This document shows, in pieces, positions 1-8,411 of a stretch of 64,000 bases of DNA (positions within the stretch are counted from its first letter, which is position 1; each line of letters opens with the position of its first letter). A program made the translations under genes and the position numbers. The notes beneath the pieces were generated by a model. That model saw only the letters and a program-made list of their open reading frames with translations. It had not been told where the DNA came from and did no database searches. Source of the DNA: Halostagnicola sp. A56 (lineage in GTDB: Archaea; Halobacteriota; Halobacteria; Halobacteriales; Natrialbaceae); NCBI RefSeq assembly GCF_000691505.1, contig NZ_JMIP02000021.1, forward strand, positions 48,656 through 112,655, in the 5' to 3' direction.

Positions 1-45
1 CGGGTTGAGGTGTGACCCGTGTGCCGCGATGACCAGCGCTTGCAT
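1..45 (-). CDS. cbiX: Sirohydrochlorin cobaltochelatase CbiX, N-terminal end (cut by window edge)
   Basis: Only the first 15 codons lie in the window. The ATG is at 45-43 on the minus strand and the reading begins MQALVIAAHGSHLNP. This is the characteristic first strand and AAHGS metal-site motif of CbiX/SirB chelatases, which insert cobalt into sirohydrochlorin for cobalamin. The motif places the conserved chelatase histidine at about residue 9. The gene is divergent from the DUF2797 gene, about 135 bp away. Identification rests on a short stretch but the motif is distinctive. Confidence 0.7.
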   Translation of the reverse strand, partial: MQALVIAAHGSHLNP

Positions 46-180
46 ATCCGCCGGTTAGGAGTCGAACGGTTTAGCCACTTCGCTGTCGGCGACGGTCGCC
101 GCGGGCCGCGAGCCACGTTGGCGCGTCTCCCCACCCGGGAGAACGCTACGTCTATACGAATTCGGTTCGAACCGGAACCC

Positions 181-933
181 GTGCAACTGGTCGGGTACGA
201 ACGGTCGGGAAAGGGATCCTCGCTGCTCTGTAGCGACGGCACCGACCTGACCCAAAAATCGCTAGAGCCCGGAACCGAGCTATCCTACACGCTCGGCTCG
301 CGCCACTGCGCTGGCGTCATCGACGACGACGGCCACGTTCCGTGCGACCGACCCGACGCCCCATACTGTGAGTTCCACACGAGCACGTGGGTCTGTGCGC
401 GCTGTACCGGCACCTGCCTCAAAGACGAGATGGACTGTTACGAGGACCACGCCGTCTATATCGCCGCGTTCGCACCGGACACGTTCAAAGTCGGCGTCAC
501 GAAACTGTGGCGACTCGAGACCCGACTCAGAGAGCAGGGGGCCGACCGCGCGGCCCATATCCACACCGTCTCGAACGGTCGGATCGCCCGCGAACTCGAG
601 GCCGATATCGCCGAGGAACTGGTCGATCGGGTCCGCACGCGGGCGAAGGTCGCCTCGCTCGCGGCGACGGTCGACGACGCGGCGTGGGCGGACGTGCTCG
701 CCGCGTTCGACGTCATCGATCGATTCGAGTTCGACTACGGACTCGACCTCGAGACGCGGCCGGTTCGCGAGACCGTCGCATCGGGCACCGTCGTCGGCGT
801 GAAAGGGCGGCTACTGGTGCTCGAGAACGGCGGGACGACCTACGCGGTCGACATGCGCGACCTCGTGGGCTACGACCTCCTCGAGGAGTCGTCGAGCCGG
901 GATCTGCAGTCGTCGTTGGGGTCGTTCGGGTAG
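181..933 (+). CDS. DUF2797 family protein
   Basis: A 250-residue protein of the DUF2797 family; its biochemical role is unknown. The open frame runs back to position 19, but family proteins begin near the VQLVGYE segment, so I take the GTG at 181. It has a cysteine-rich centre (HCAG, CDRP, YCEFH, CARC, TCLKDEMDC pattern, about residues 44-90) that probably binds zinc. This is followed by a GVTK...R segment and a C-terminal beta domain. It is divergent from cbiX, a neighbour pairing I recall in other haloarchaea. No frameshift is seen. Confidence 0.8.
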   Translation: MQLVGYERSGKGSSLLCSDGTDLTQKSLEPGTELSYTLGSRHCAGVIDDDGHVPCDRPDAPYCEFHTSTWVCARCTGTCLKDEMDCYEDHAVYIAAFAPDTFKVGVTKLWRLETRLREQGADRAAHIHTVSNGRIARELEADIAEELVDRVRTRAKVASLAATVDDAAWADVLAAFDVIDRFEFDYGLDLETRPVRETVASGTVVGVKGRLLVLENGGTTYAVDMRDLVGYDLLEESSSRDLQSSLGSFG

Positions 934-1076
934 GTCGGTTCCGACCGCCGAACGCGAAGCGTTGGACTCCCCTTCGCGTAGACATCGGCTACCGAGACGC
1001 ATCTCCGCCGGCGTGAGACTGTCGCGTCGTTCGAGACATGGCAATCCTTTTCCGCGGGCGTCCAGAATCCGAGGGT

Positions 1077-1298
1077 ATGTCCGACGAAAACGAACCCGAC
1101 GAGAACGCAGACGACAGCGAGGAGAAGTCGTTCCGCGAGCGCGTCGAGGAAATCCGCGAAAAGCGCGCCGAAGAAGGCGAAGGCGAGGGAGAACCGCCGG
1201 AAAGCCCCTTCGGCGGCGGCGGTGGCGGTCCGGGCGGTCCCGGCGGCATGGGCGGCGGCGGCAACCCGTTTGCCATCGTATATTTCGGACGGTATTAA
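1077..1298 (+). CDS. Short acidic/Gly-rich protein, probably 3'-truncated
   Basis: Encodes 73 residues from the ATG at 1077. A highly charged helix (SFRERVEEIREKR) is followed by a Gly/Pro-rich tract ending in GGGGNPFA. Haloarchaeal proteins with this opening usually continue after NPFA with a longer Gly/Met-rich and helical tail (from memory). Here the frame changes to IVYFGRY and stops. The DNA beyond about 1275 is less GC-rich, so the tail was probably lost when the 1.3-4.2 kb segment arrived. Function unknown. Confidence 0.5.
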   Translation: MSDENEPDENADDSEEKSFRERVEEIREKRAEEGEGEGEPPESPFGGGGGGPGGPGGMGGGGNPFAIVYFGRY

Positions 1299-1379
1299 AC
1301 CCACCATGCACTAGCTCTCATAAAATATGGAGTTACTGGGAAGTGCAGTCGTTACTCCCAGTGATGCAGTGTTTTTGAA

Positions 1380-1916
1380 TTACCCAAGACCAAGATCGAA
1401 CAGGTCGTTGAGGAGCGTGATAATTTCGGTGTTCACGCTATCATCTTGGTTGACATCGGCGTTGCCGCCGTCGCCACCGTCGCCGGCTTCAGCGTCACCG
1501 TCGACGTCGACATCAGCGGAGGAGTCGGCGTATCCTGCTTGCTCCTGCTCGTTCTCTTGCTCAACTTCCTGGAACTGAGCCGTGTTGGAGCCTTGTCCGT
1601 CGTTGTTGTCGTGATATTTGTTGTGCTTCGGGTTCTCACCAGGACTCGAGCTGGTCGCTACCTGGTTGTTGGTGTTCGTTGCATCCTGTTCCTGGTTAAC
1701 GACCGCTGGGCCAGTTTCGACGTCTACGTCGTGTCCCTCGTGGGTCGCATCGCCGCCGTCGCCGCCGCTGCCGCCGATACCGACACCGATATCACCGGTA
1801 TCTCCTGGAAGGTTCCCGATGCCATCGTTCTGTGCCGCTGCCGTCCCGGCGAACCCCATGAATGCGAGGCTGCCGAGGAGTGCGAATACCATCAGCGCTG
1901 TGAATGTGCGTTTCAT
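1380..1916 (-). CDS. Secreted Gln/Asn-repeat protein, candidate amyloid-like minor subunit
   Basis: A 178-residue product with a clear Sec-type signal peptide (MKRTF, hydrophobic core, TAAAQ cleavage site near residue 26). The ATG at 1916 is chosen because it places the signal at the N-terminus; the frame extends further but implausibly. The mature part is Gly/Asp-rich and carries two segments with alternating Gln/Asn: NQEQDATNTNNQ and QFQEVEQENEQEQ. The second matches the QYQDVNQTNVDVQ unit of the divergent neighbour at 2651. The last 25 residues are hydrophobic and could be a nucleation or anchoring tail. I infer that the two genes form one surface system. No family name is recognised. Confidence 0.7.
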   Translation of the reverse strand: MKRTFTALMVFALLGSLAFMGFAGTAAAQNDGIGNLPGDTGDIGVGIGGSGGDGGDATHEGHDVDVETGPAVVNQEQDATNTNNQVATSSSPGENPKHNKYHDNNDGQGSNTAQFQEVEQENEQEQAGYADSSADVDVDGDAEAGDGGDGGNADVNQDDSVNTEIITLLNDLFDLGLG

Positions 1917-2650
1917 GTTTGCTGTGTTGTATCGTCCGGGCATACACGCGCGGACCGCCGAAACCGGGTCGTCACCAGCGCACCGCGTTCCTGGGTTCGT
2001 TACCAGTCTCGAGTGCACGGTTCCTCGCGGGTTGTCGACCGATCCGAGCGATGCCACGGCGCGTTGCCCGGTTGATCACGACCATCAGCGCCCGTATTAA
2101 CCCGAATTACAGTTCCAATGGTCTATTTTCGATTGTGTCGCCGTTCGATCACCGTTACATATCCCTGACGAGTTGTCAGTCACTGTATCTCCAATTTATC
2201 GCCGGAACGGCACGCCTACCGATAATTTAATCGGCGTCTCGAGATCGTATGCAGCGGCTATACCCGCAGTAGGACCGGGTAATTTCGCATACACACGAAT
2301 CGAACTTGCTGTGTGTTCGTTTCGCCAGAGTGTCTATCGACATGGAAAGTCCCCGTTTCGTGGATATACGCACTTACGTGCTTGAATTACGGAACATCTC
2401 AGCCGCGACCTAGAGTGTTGGTAGCACTCACATCGCATGGGAACCGGCCGGTCCGAACGGTTTCCGCGAGTAGTGACAGGCTTCGAGTTCGTCTCGAAAT
2501 TCGAACGTCCGACTCGAGGCGGTAACGGCCTTGTTCTGCCTGACAACCTACAGATAACAAAGACACTATTCGGAAAAAGATGGTTCGCACCGCGAAGATG
2601 CAGTAAAAAAGACCCTCACAGGGCATTTGAAACGATACCAAAAATACACG
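1917..2650. promoter_or_regulatory. Long divergent intergenic region between the two repeat-protein genes
   Basis: About 735 bp without a convincing gene separate the divergent secreted-protein genes. Base composition falls here, with A/T-rich patches near 2100-2260 and 2560-2650, as expected for promoters facing both ways. ORFs within it lack haloarchaeal acidic composition. The length exceeds what two core promoters need and suggests binding sites for regulators, but I could not define a specific operator. Confidence 0.35.
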
Positions 2651-4198
2651 ATGATATCACGATCACAACTCACGACAGTTCTCGTCGTCGCGATGCTCGC
2701 GCTCTCGATGACGGGCGCGGCCCTTCCCGCGACCGCACAGGACGATTCCGGCGGGGATGGTACCGGCGAAGACGAGAGAACGCTCCACACGCTCCAGGAT
2801 GGAGAGGACCTCTACTTCGTCTTCGGTGCGGACCTCGGCGACCAGTCAGTCGAAGAGTACGTAGACGAACACCTCGAGAGCGAGGAAAGCGACGCGTCCG
2901 GCACCTCGAGTCCGGCCGCCGATATCGTCCAGTATCAGGACGTGAACCAGACCAACGTCGACGTACAGGAGGGCGCAGCCTCCATCTCGATCGACGGCGG
3001 TGACGCGACGGCCATCCAGGACTCCAGACAGACGAACGAGAACACGCAGGAAGGAGAAGCCATCTCCGAGAACCAGCACCTGCAGGACCAACACGTCGAA
3101 TTCCGGGATGTCGGTGACGTCTACTTCCTCTTCGGTGAGGAGAACAACCAGCGCTTCGACGGTTGGGCGGTCGCTGGTGAGAAAGGCGGCGACCACGACG
3201 AGAAACCCGACAAAGAGATAAAATACTCGGAAGCGACCGTCACGCAGCTACAGCAGGTCGATCAGGCGAACGTCAACGAACAGAGCGTCGCCTTCTCGAT
3301 CGCCGAAAACGGCAGCGACGCGCTCGCGATTCAGGACAGTTCTCAGCACAACGTCAACTCCCAAAGCGCGGTTGCAAACGCCGAAAACGTGAATCCGAGT
3401 AGCGCCGAAGGTGGTAGTCAAGTCGCTACCTCGGAGCTGGATCAAGCCCAGGAGAGCATGCAGACCAACATCAATCATCAGGGCTTCGCCGTCGCGATCG
3501 CCATCGGTAACGAGTCGACGGCAACCTCGATCCAGACGACCGAGCAGTCGAACATCAACGAGCAGATCGGGAGCGCCTACTCGGCGTCCGTCCTCGAGGC
3601 AACCGAAGGGATGAACGTCGCGTCGGCGAGCACCAACGGCGGCTCCGACGTCGTCAAGAGCACCAGTGACAAACAGAAGACTCCCCACGACAAGAAAAAG
3701 AAAGGAAGCGAATCCACCGACGCGAGCGTCAGCCAGTACCAAGACGTGAGCCAGCTCAACCTCAACCAGCAGAGCGCAGCCGTCGCGATCGCGCTCAACG
3801 GAAGCGAGGCAACCGCGATTCAGATCTCCCACCAGGAGAACCACAACGCGCAGATCGGCATTTCGCAAGCGCTTCCGGCGAACGCGGCCGGATCGTCACC
3901 GGGCGTACTCTACAGCGAAGAGACGACTGTCTCGCTGAAGGGTCAAAACTCCTCCGAGAACCCGATCATGACGATCGACTCGGACGTCGGCGGCCAGCAG
4001 AAACAAGACGTCGCCTATCAGCCCGACGCGGTCGTCGATCAGTACCAGTCGGTCTTCCAGGAGAACCTGAACGAACAGCGGGCTGCGTACGCAGTCGCCG
4101 AGGACGACGGTGAAGCGACGGCCTCGCAGGTGAGTATGCAGTCCCAGGAGAACGTGCAGTTCGGCTCCGCGATCGCGCCGTCTGCGATCCCCACCTAA
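2651..4198 (+). CDS. Secreted protein with five curlin-like Gln/Asn double repeats
   Basis: A 515-residue protein with a signal peptide (MISRSQLTT, hydrophobic core, LPATAQ near residue 30). The ATG at 2651 is preferred over the upstream TTG at 2627. Five repeats occur at about nt 2925-3070, 3240-3390, 3430-3590, 3725-3880 and 4030-4190. Each reads roughly VxQYQxVxQxNxNxQ, then an AxAIAxxG turn, then ATAIQxSxQxNxNxQ. Ladders of Q and N at alternating positions separated by about 27 residues resemble curlin repeats (Q-x4-N-x5-Q) and predict a stacked beta-solenoid. Charged, variable linkers separate the units. Several N-x-S/T sequons suit archaeal N-glycosylation. It probably forms extracellular fibres or matrix. 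The similarity is by pattern only. Confidence 0.75.
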   Translation: MISRSQLTTVLVVAMLALSMTGAALPATAQDDSGGDGTGEDERTLHTLQDGEDLYFVFGADLGDQSVEEYVDEHLESEESDASGTSSPAADIVQYQDVNQTNVDVQEGAASISIDGGDATAIQDSRQTNENTQEGEAISENQHLQDQHVEFRDVGDVYFLFGEENNQRFDGWAVAGEKGGDHDEKPDKEIKYSEATVTQLQQVDQANVNEQSVAFSIAENGSDALAIQDSSQHNVNSQSAVANAENVNPSSAEGGSQVATSELDQAQESMQTNINHQGFAVAIAIGNESTATSIQTTEQSNINEQIGSAYSASVLEATEGMNVASASTNGGSDVVKSTSDKQKTPHDKKKKGSESTDASVSQYQDVSQLNLNQQSAAVAIALNGSEATAIQISHQENHNAQIGISQALPANAAGSSPGVLYSEETTVSLKGQNSSENPIMTIDSDVGGQQKQDVAYQPDAVVDQYQSVFQENLNEQRAAYAVAEDDGEATASQVSMQSQENVQFGSAIAPSAIPT

Positions 4199-4341
4199 CG
4201 GATCTGCACTCACAGCAAAACGCCATCTCGAGACGGTCTCGAGATCGAAGCGTTCCCGATTTTTCGCGCGCACGCATCGTCCAAACGAGCGCCAGCGGTG
4301 TGCTTCTAAAGAGCGCCAACGGTAGTGTTTGGGGACCGTTC

Positions 4342-5100
4342 TTATTCTTCGTCGTCGCTGGTCGCCGATTCGTCGGTTTCGCGATGTTCGGCTAGTGCCT
4401 CGTCGATGCGCAACTCCCCCGCGGCGACGCGTTCGGCCAGCGCATCGTCGATCGCGCGGTTCGTTTCGCTGCGCTCGCGCGAGCGGTCTTTGATCGCCTG
4501 TAACTCGCCGGCGGTGGGCTCGATCTCCCGACGCTCGACGGGCTCGCCCTCGAGTCTCGCGATATTCGCGGCCGCGAGGAGGTCGCCGGCCCCGCGAGCG
4601 CCCGTTCCCAGGTACGGCGTCGTTCCCGTTTCGTCGACGAGTTCGACGCGAACGCCCTCGAGTTGGTTGACGAGCTTTGCGCTCTGGAGCCGGGAGCCGT
4701 CGCCGATCCGAACCAGCGGGTCGGCGGCTTCGGCCGCTTCGCGGGTGATGACATCGACGGCGTCGGCGATCGGAACCTGAAACGCGGCGACGATTATCTC
4801 CCCCGCGAGAACGGCGATACCCGGCTTTCGGCCGGGATCGACGCCGATGATCGTTCGACCGCTCTCGCCCTGAAGTGCGGCGAGGGCCTGTTCGACGGCG
4901 CGTCGCGACTCGTTCGGTGCCGCGACGATCGTGGGAACGCCCTCGAACGCGTCTGCGTTGTCTTCGTCTGTGATGACGACGCCGGTCTGCTCGGGGAGGT
5001 CGTCGTCGGGCTCGATCGTCGTAAACGTCGCTCTGCGATCGCGAAGCTCGTTGACGACGCCGTGGTAGACTTCGAAGTCGGTCGTTGCGACGACGATCAC
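4342..5100 (-). CDS. RNase H-fold (RuvC-like) conserved archaeal protein
   Basis: A 252-residue protein. The centre reads IIGVDPGRKPGIAVL (about residues 83-97). This is the first strand of an RNase H/RuvC-type fold with its catalytic-type aspartate, followed by a VRIGDGSRL segment. The N-terminal 75 residues look like a small alpha/beta domain (MIVVATTDFEVYHGVV), and the C-terminus is a charged helical tail ending in acidic residues. It is divergent from radB, 145 bp away. The location beside a RecA paralogue suggests a role in DNA recombination or repair, but no substrate is known. It could equally be a catalytically inactive RNase H-fold protein. Confidence 0.7.
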   Translation of the reverse strand: MIVVATTDFEVYHGVVNELRDRRATFTTIEPDDDLPEQTGVVITDEDNADAFEGVPTIVAAPNESRRAVEQALAALQGESGRTIIGVDPGRKPGIAVLAGEIIVAAFQVPIADAVDVITREAAEAADPLVRIGDGSRLQSAKLVNQLEGVRVELVDETGTTPYLGTGARGAGDLLAAANIARLEGEPVERREIEPTAGELQAIKDRSRERSETNRAIDDALAERVAAGELRIDEALAEHRETDESATSDDEE

Positions 5101-5245
5101 GTCTGCGCGTTCGGCGCGACGAGAAATAAACTATCCCGTTCTCGAGAAGACGCCGCTCCGGGCCCTCCCGAGGCCGCCGAGTCGGGACCGGTCGCCTCGA
5201 GGACGGTTCCGGGAGGTTTTTGCTGGCAGCGACCCACGTTCGACC

Positions 5246-5965
5246 GTGAACGACGAGGCGATTTTGACCGGCTGTCCCCCGGTCGACGAACTGCTCGGCG
5301 GCGGGTTCGAGCGCGGCACTGTAACCCAACTGTACGGCCCGCCGGCCGCGGGCAAGACCAATCTGGCCCTCTCGAGCGCCGTCGAGACGGGCGCGAGCGG
5401 CGGGACCGCGGTCTACATCGACACGGAAGGCGTCTCGGTCGATCGGTTTCAGCAACTGCTATCGGCTCGAGTCGACTCCGCGGCGTCGGATCAGCGGGTC
5501 GAGGACGTCGCCTCCCGAATCGTCATCGAGGACGCACTCGACTTCGAGGAACAGGAAGAGGCCGTCCGAGATGCCGAAGAGTTCGCCGAGCGTGCAGACC
5601 TGATCGTCCTCGACAGCGCAACGGGTTTCTACCGCCTCGAGCGGACCGGCGACAGCAACGGCGGGGAGGCGCTCCGAAGTGTCACCCGGCAGGTGACCCA
5701 CCTCCTCTCGCTCGCGCGCAAGTACGACCTCGCTGTCGTCCTGACCAATCAGGTGTTCGCCGATCCGGATTCGGATCGGACGCGAGCCTTGGGCGGGAAC
5801 ACCTTAGAGCACTGGACCGGCGTCGTCGTCCGCGTCGAACGATTCCGCGGCGGCAAGCGGCGAGCGACCCTGGAGAAACACCGCTCGAAACCCGCCGGCG
5901 AATCGGTCCAGTTCCAGATAACCGACGCCGGACTCGAGGGGAGCAGCGAGGGATCGGGCTTCTGA
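5246..5965 (+). CDS. radB: DNA repair and recombination protein RadB
   Basis: A 239-residue RecA/RadA-family protein of the normal RadB length. It lacks the N-terminal helix-hairpin-helix domain of RadA. Walker A is GPPAAGKT (residues 31-38) and Walker B is LIVLDSATGF (about 118-127). It starts with GTG at 5246. RadB assists RadA in homologous recombination. The stop codon lies inside the first copy of a 32-bp tandem repeat, so the last residues (GSGF) are encoded by repeat DNA. Confidence 0.93.
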   Translation: MNDEAILTGCPPVDELLGGGFERGTVTQLYGPPAAGKTNLALSSAVETGASGGTAVYIDTEGVSVDRFQQLLSARVDSAASDQRVEDVASRIVIEDALDFEEQEEAVRDAEEFAERADLIVLDSATGFYRLERTGDSNGGEALRSVTRQVTHLLSLARKYDLAVVLTNQVFADPDSDRTRALGGNTLEHWTGVVVRVERFRGGKRRATLEKHRSKPAGESVQFQITDAGLEGSSEGSGF

Positions 5966-6076
5966 TCGAAGGAAGGAACGATGGGTCGGGCTTCTGATCG
6001 AAGGAAGGAACGATGGGTCGGGCTTCTGATCGAAGGAAGGAACGATGGGTCGGCTTCTGATCGAAGGAAGGACGAT
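5955..6076. repeat. Tandem 32-bp direct repeat at the 3' end of radB
   Basis: The unit beginning CTTCTGATCGAAGGAAGGAA recurs at 5959, 5991, 6023 and 6054. The period is 32 bp twice and then 31 bp, and the last copy is cut short. The first copy contains the radB stop codon, so copies 2-4 are untranslated. Near-perfect identity indicates recent expansion by slippage. Copy number is likely to vary between strains. Confidence 0.9.
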
Positions 6077-6197
6077 TCATTTGTCCTGAATCAAAATCGA
6101 GACTAATTTCTCTTGGCGGCTTTGCTCCAATCACGCTTTCAAAGTATTCCGGATGTCGAGCTTTCCGTCCGGCAATACGTGCGCTCCGAAGGTGGTT

Positions 6198-6629
6198 TCA
6201 ATTCCGGCCGTTCGGCCGCTCGACGCCCTCGGCGCCCTTGATTTCGTCTGTTTTCTCGACTTCAGCGAACAGTTCTCGGTATGCGTCGGGATCGAAGAGG
6301 TTGTTCCGGTCGAACAGCTCGCGTGCGGCGTCGGTGAGCTGAAAGAACCGGTACGGCTGGCCCCGTTCGAGCCCTTCACGATCTCGTTCGATGGCCTCGA
6401 TCAGTCCCACTTCCTCCAGCCGGATGAGGTGGTCGGTGAGCGTTGACGCTGCGATACTCGGATTGTAGTATTCGAGTTCCTTCTTCGAGGGCGCGCCTTT
6501 CGGGTGACCGACAATCGTCCCGATGATATTCGCGCGGGTCGTGTCGTCGAGGACACTCAACGCTGCGATCGGATCGAGGCCAGCCGCGTTCTCGGCTGGC
6601 GTGAGCGGGGTGGCGTCAGGCCGGGACAT
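6198..6629 (-). CDS. Winged helix-turn-helix transcriptional regulator
   Basis: A 143-residue protein. An ArsR/MarR-like winged helix occupies about residues 20-105: DPIAALSVLDDTTRANIIG, then a recognition helix in ASTLTDHLIRLEEVGLIEA, then a wing ending in YRFFQLTDAARELF. It starts at the ATG at 6629, facing away from the gene at 6762. The 130-bp gap probably holds both promoters, so it may control its divergent neighbour. The ligand is unknown. Confidence 0.75.
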   Translation of the reverse strand: MSRPDATPLTPAENAAGLDPIAALSVLDDTTRANIIGTIVGHPKGAPSKKELEYYNPSIAASTLTDHLIRLEEVGLIEAIERDREGLERGQPYRFFQLTDAARELFDRNNLFDPDAYRELFAEVEKTDEIKGAEGVERPNGRN

Positions 6630-6761
6630 TGTGTATCAGTATTTGTCCCCCGGTCGGATAACCATTTCGGTGAATTCCGAAGTGGTGGTCAGAGTGCTTG
6701 CGTATTCCACGTCCAGTCGGATTTCCGTACCGTTAGGTGGCGGTGGTGACTGGTGCCCAGT

Positions 6762-7337
6762 ATGACCAACGACGACGCTACCCGTGCAATCATCGACAAA
6801 TTGGGTGACCAGCCGGGCGAGACGCTCACACCCGAACGGGTCGAGGCGATTCAGACCGCGATGCACGAGGATCTCGGACAGTTCATCAACAACACGTCCT
6901 ACTTCGTACTCGGTTCCTACGGTGAGGAGGAGCGGACACGATTGGAGGCTGTTCGCGACCAACTCGCGAGTGATGCCGCAGCCTCGAACTCCGATGACGG
7001 GGTCGACGCGTTCCTGATGGACGATATTCTGGACATCTCGGAGTTCTTCACTTCGAAATTCAAGCTGCTGGTCAGCTACGCGGATCATATCGTGGGGGTG
7101 TACGAACACTCCCAGGGCGGGCACGCGTGGGAAGCGGGTTACATCGATCAGCCGACCTATCGGGAGCGAACGCGAGCGTTTTATCGAACCTACGAGACCG
7201 AGAGGGAACAGTACGCGGCCTACGACGGGATGTTCGCACACTATCTCCTCTCGATGGAGCGGGTGGACCGTGCGTACACGTGGACGACGCCCGAGGACCT
7301 TCGTGACTATATTGAGGATGCCTACGCGCCCGACTGA
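6762..7337 (+). CDS. Nucleoside deoxyribosyltransferase/TIR-like Rossmann protein
   Basis: A 191-residue protein from the ATG at 6762 (a GTG nine bases upstream is possible). Residues about 40-130 read TSYFVLGSYGEEERTRLEAV, later LLVSYADHIVGVYE and then GGHAWEAGYI. A glycine-rich start after the first strand and a conserved Glu in a GG..WEAG motif are the layout of nucleoside 2-deoxyribosyltransferases and of TIR/SIR2-like nucleotide-cleaving effectors. This suggests a nucleotide or NAD-type substrate. It is divergent from a winged-helix regulator and followed by a TRAM gene. The family assignment is by motif only and the function is inferred. Confidence 0.5.
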   Translation: MTNDDATRAIIDKLGDQPGETLTPERVEAIQTAMHEDLGQFINNTSYFVLGSYGEEERTRLEAVRDQLASDAAASNSDDGVDAFLMDDILDISEFFTSKFKLLVSYADHIVGVYEHSQGGHAWEAGYIDQPTYRERTRAFYRTYETEREQYAAYDGMFAHYLLSMERVDRAYTWTTPEDLRDYIEDAYAPD

Positions 7338-7383
7338 CGGCGTGAGGAACGACTATTTGCGTCGGATGCTGAATCTTCTCTTG

Positions 7384-7824
7384 ATGGTCGATATCCCTGA
7401 CACCCTTCGCTCGGTATTCACTGCGACTATTGAGTCCGACGACGAGAGCTACACATTCGAGGTTCCCACGAGTGAGGTGCGTCACGACGCTATCCAGCCC
7501 GGTGAGACGTATCGAATCGCCGTTCTCGAAGCCGAGGGTACAACAGCCCGATCCGAGTCCCAGCTTTCAGATTCGCCGTCAGGATCTTCCTCAGCTGTCG
7601 GTGAACACGGTTCTCCTGAGCCACCCGTTGAGGAGGGTGAAATTCGAGACGTGTCGGTTGAGGCGGTTGGCGACCAGGGGGATGGCATCGCGAAGGTGGA
7701 CCGTGGGTACGTCGTGATTGTTCCGGAGGCTCAGCCCGGTGAGGTACCGACTGTCGAGATCGAACAGGTGCAACAGAACGTTGCGTTTGCCAGTATCGTT
7801 GAGCCGGATCCTCGAACGCTGTGA
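7384..7824 (+). CDS. TRAM-domain protein
   Basis: A 146-residue protein. I start at the ATG at 7384 (MVDIPDTLRSVFTATIE), because the N-terminal pattern of haloarchaeal TRAM proteins begins there. An N-terminal beta segment (to about residue 45) and a Ser/Pro-rich linker lead to a C-terminal TRAM/OB fold (about 82-142) with DVSVEAVGDQGDGIAKVDRG and VIVPEAQPGEVPTVEI. TRAM domains bind RNA; small archaeal TRAM proteins act as RNA chaperones. It lies 46 bp after the preceding gene on the same strand and may be co-transcribed with it. Confidence 0.8.
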   Translation: MVDIPDTLRSVFTATIESDDESYTFEVPTSEVRHDAIQPGETYRIAVLEAEGTTARSESQLSDSPSGSSSAVGEHGSPEPPVEEGEIRDVSVEAVGDQGDGIAKVDRGYVVIVPEAQPGEVPTVEIEQVQQNVAFASIVEPDPRTL

Positions 7825-7840
7825 TTCTGTTGTTTCTCGT

Positions 7841-8065
7841 TTAGAATGGATTGGCTAGGTCGGTGTCAATGAGCCGAGTCGCGTGGTCACGGGTTGCCTG
7901 TTCGACCGCTGCTTGGTCTGTGAGCAAGAAACAATTGTAGTTACTGACGCTGCGCTGGATCACGGACTGTTTAAAAATGTTGTCGGGATGGGTCGTGTAT
8001 TTTTGCACCACGACGACGAATTCTTCGATCGTTAGCCGATTCGGATCAACATTTTGTTCGGTCAT
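7841..8065 (-). CDS. Small hypothetical protein
   Basis: Encodes 74 residues from an ATG at 8065 (MTEQNVDPNRLTIEEFVVVV). The N-terminal half is predicted helical. There is no recognised motif. It is convergent with the TRAM gene, 16 bp from its stop. Composition is less acidic and more A/T-rich than neighbouring core genes, which fits acquired DNA. It may be a real small gene or chance. Confidence 0.4.
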   Translation of the reverse strand: MTEQNVDPNRLTIEEFVVVVQKYTTHPDNIFKQSVIQRSVSNYNCFLLTDQAAVEQATRDHATRLIDTDLANPF

Positions 8066-8162
8066 CTCAAGTGCTGTATATTGTAGAGCTGCTGTGACAT
8101 TTTACGGACATCGTATTTTGTAGTGTTAAACTCATTCGGCGCGATGGCTTTAGATTCCCCGG

Positions 8163-8185
8163 CTATTCCCAAGTTGGTGGAATAG
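8163..8185. other. Perfect 7-bp hairpin in a 345-bp gene-free stretch
   Basis: CTATTCC and GGAATAG flank a 9-nt loop. The surrounding DNA (8066-8411) has no convincing gene, only a 70-codon open frame without family features. The hairpin could be a terminator for either side or a subterminal hairpin of a lost IS200/IS605-type element. Nothing here decides between them. Confidence 0.3.
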
Positions 8186-8411
8186 CACGTTGTGGTGCGT
8201 TAATGCTGTTTCTGGTTGTTTACAGGTACTACTCCCAGACTCTGGGACACCTCCTTTGGTGTATATGGCCAGCCTCGAATAATCGACTGATGACACACGA
8301 AGCTAATAAACGAATCAACCTGCGAGACGCGGGGTGTGAAGAATCCAGCACAAAACGCCGATCAAGCAACCCTAATTCGATTGTCACACAATTGAGCGAG
8401 GAGGTGCGACA

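Noticed and set aside
713..1378. Several long overlapping frames rich in Arg/Pro on both strands, as also seen opposite mutL, mutS, dppABC and uvrB
   Set aside because: They are shadows of acidic GC-rich genes: no family motifs, strongly basic composition and complete overlap with better genes.
2437..3003. Plus-strand frame of 188 codons overlapping the curlin-like gene start
   Set aside because: Arg-rich composition, no signal or motif, and it lies out of frame with a convincing secreted protein.
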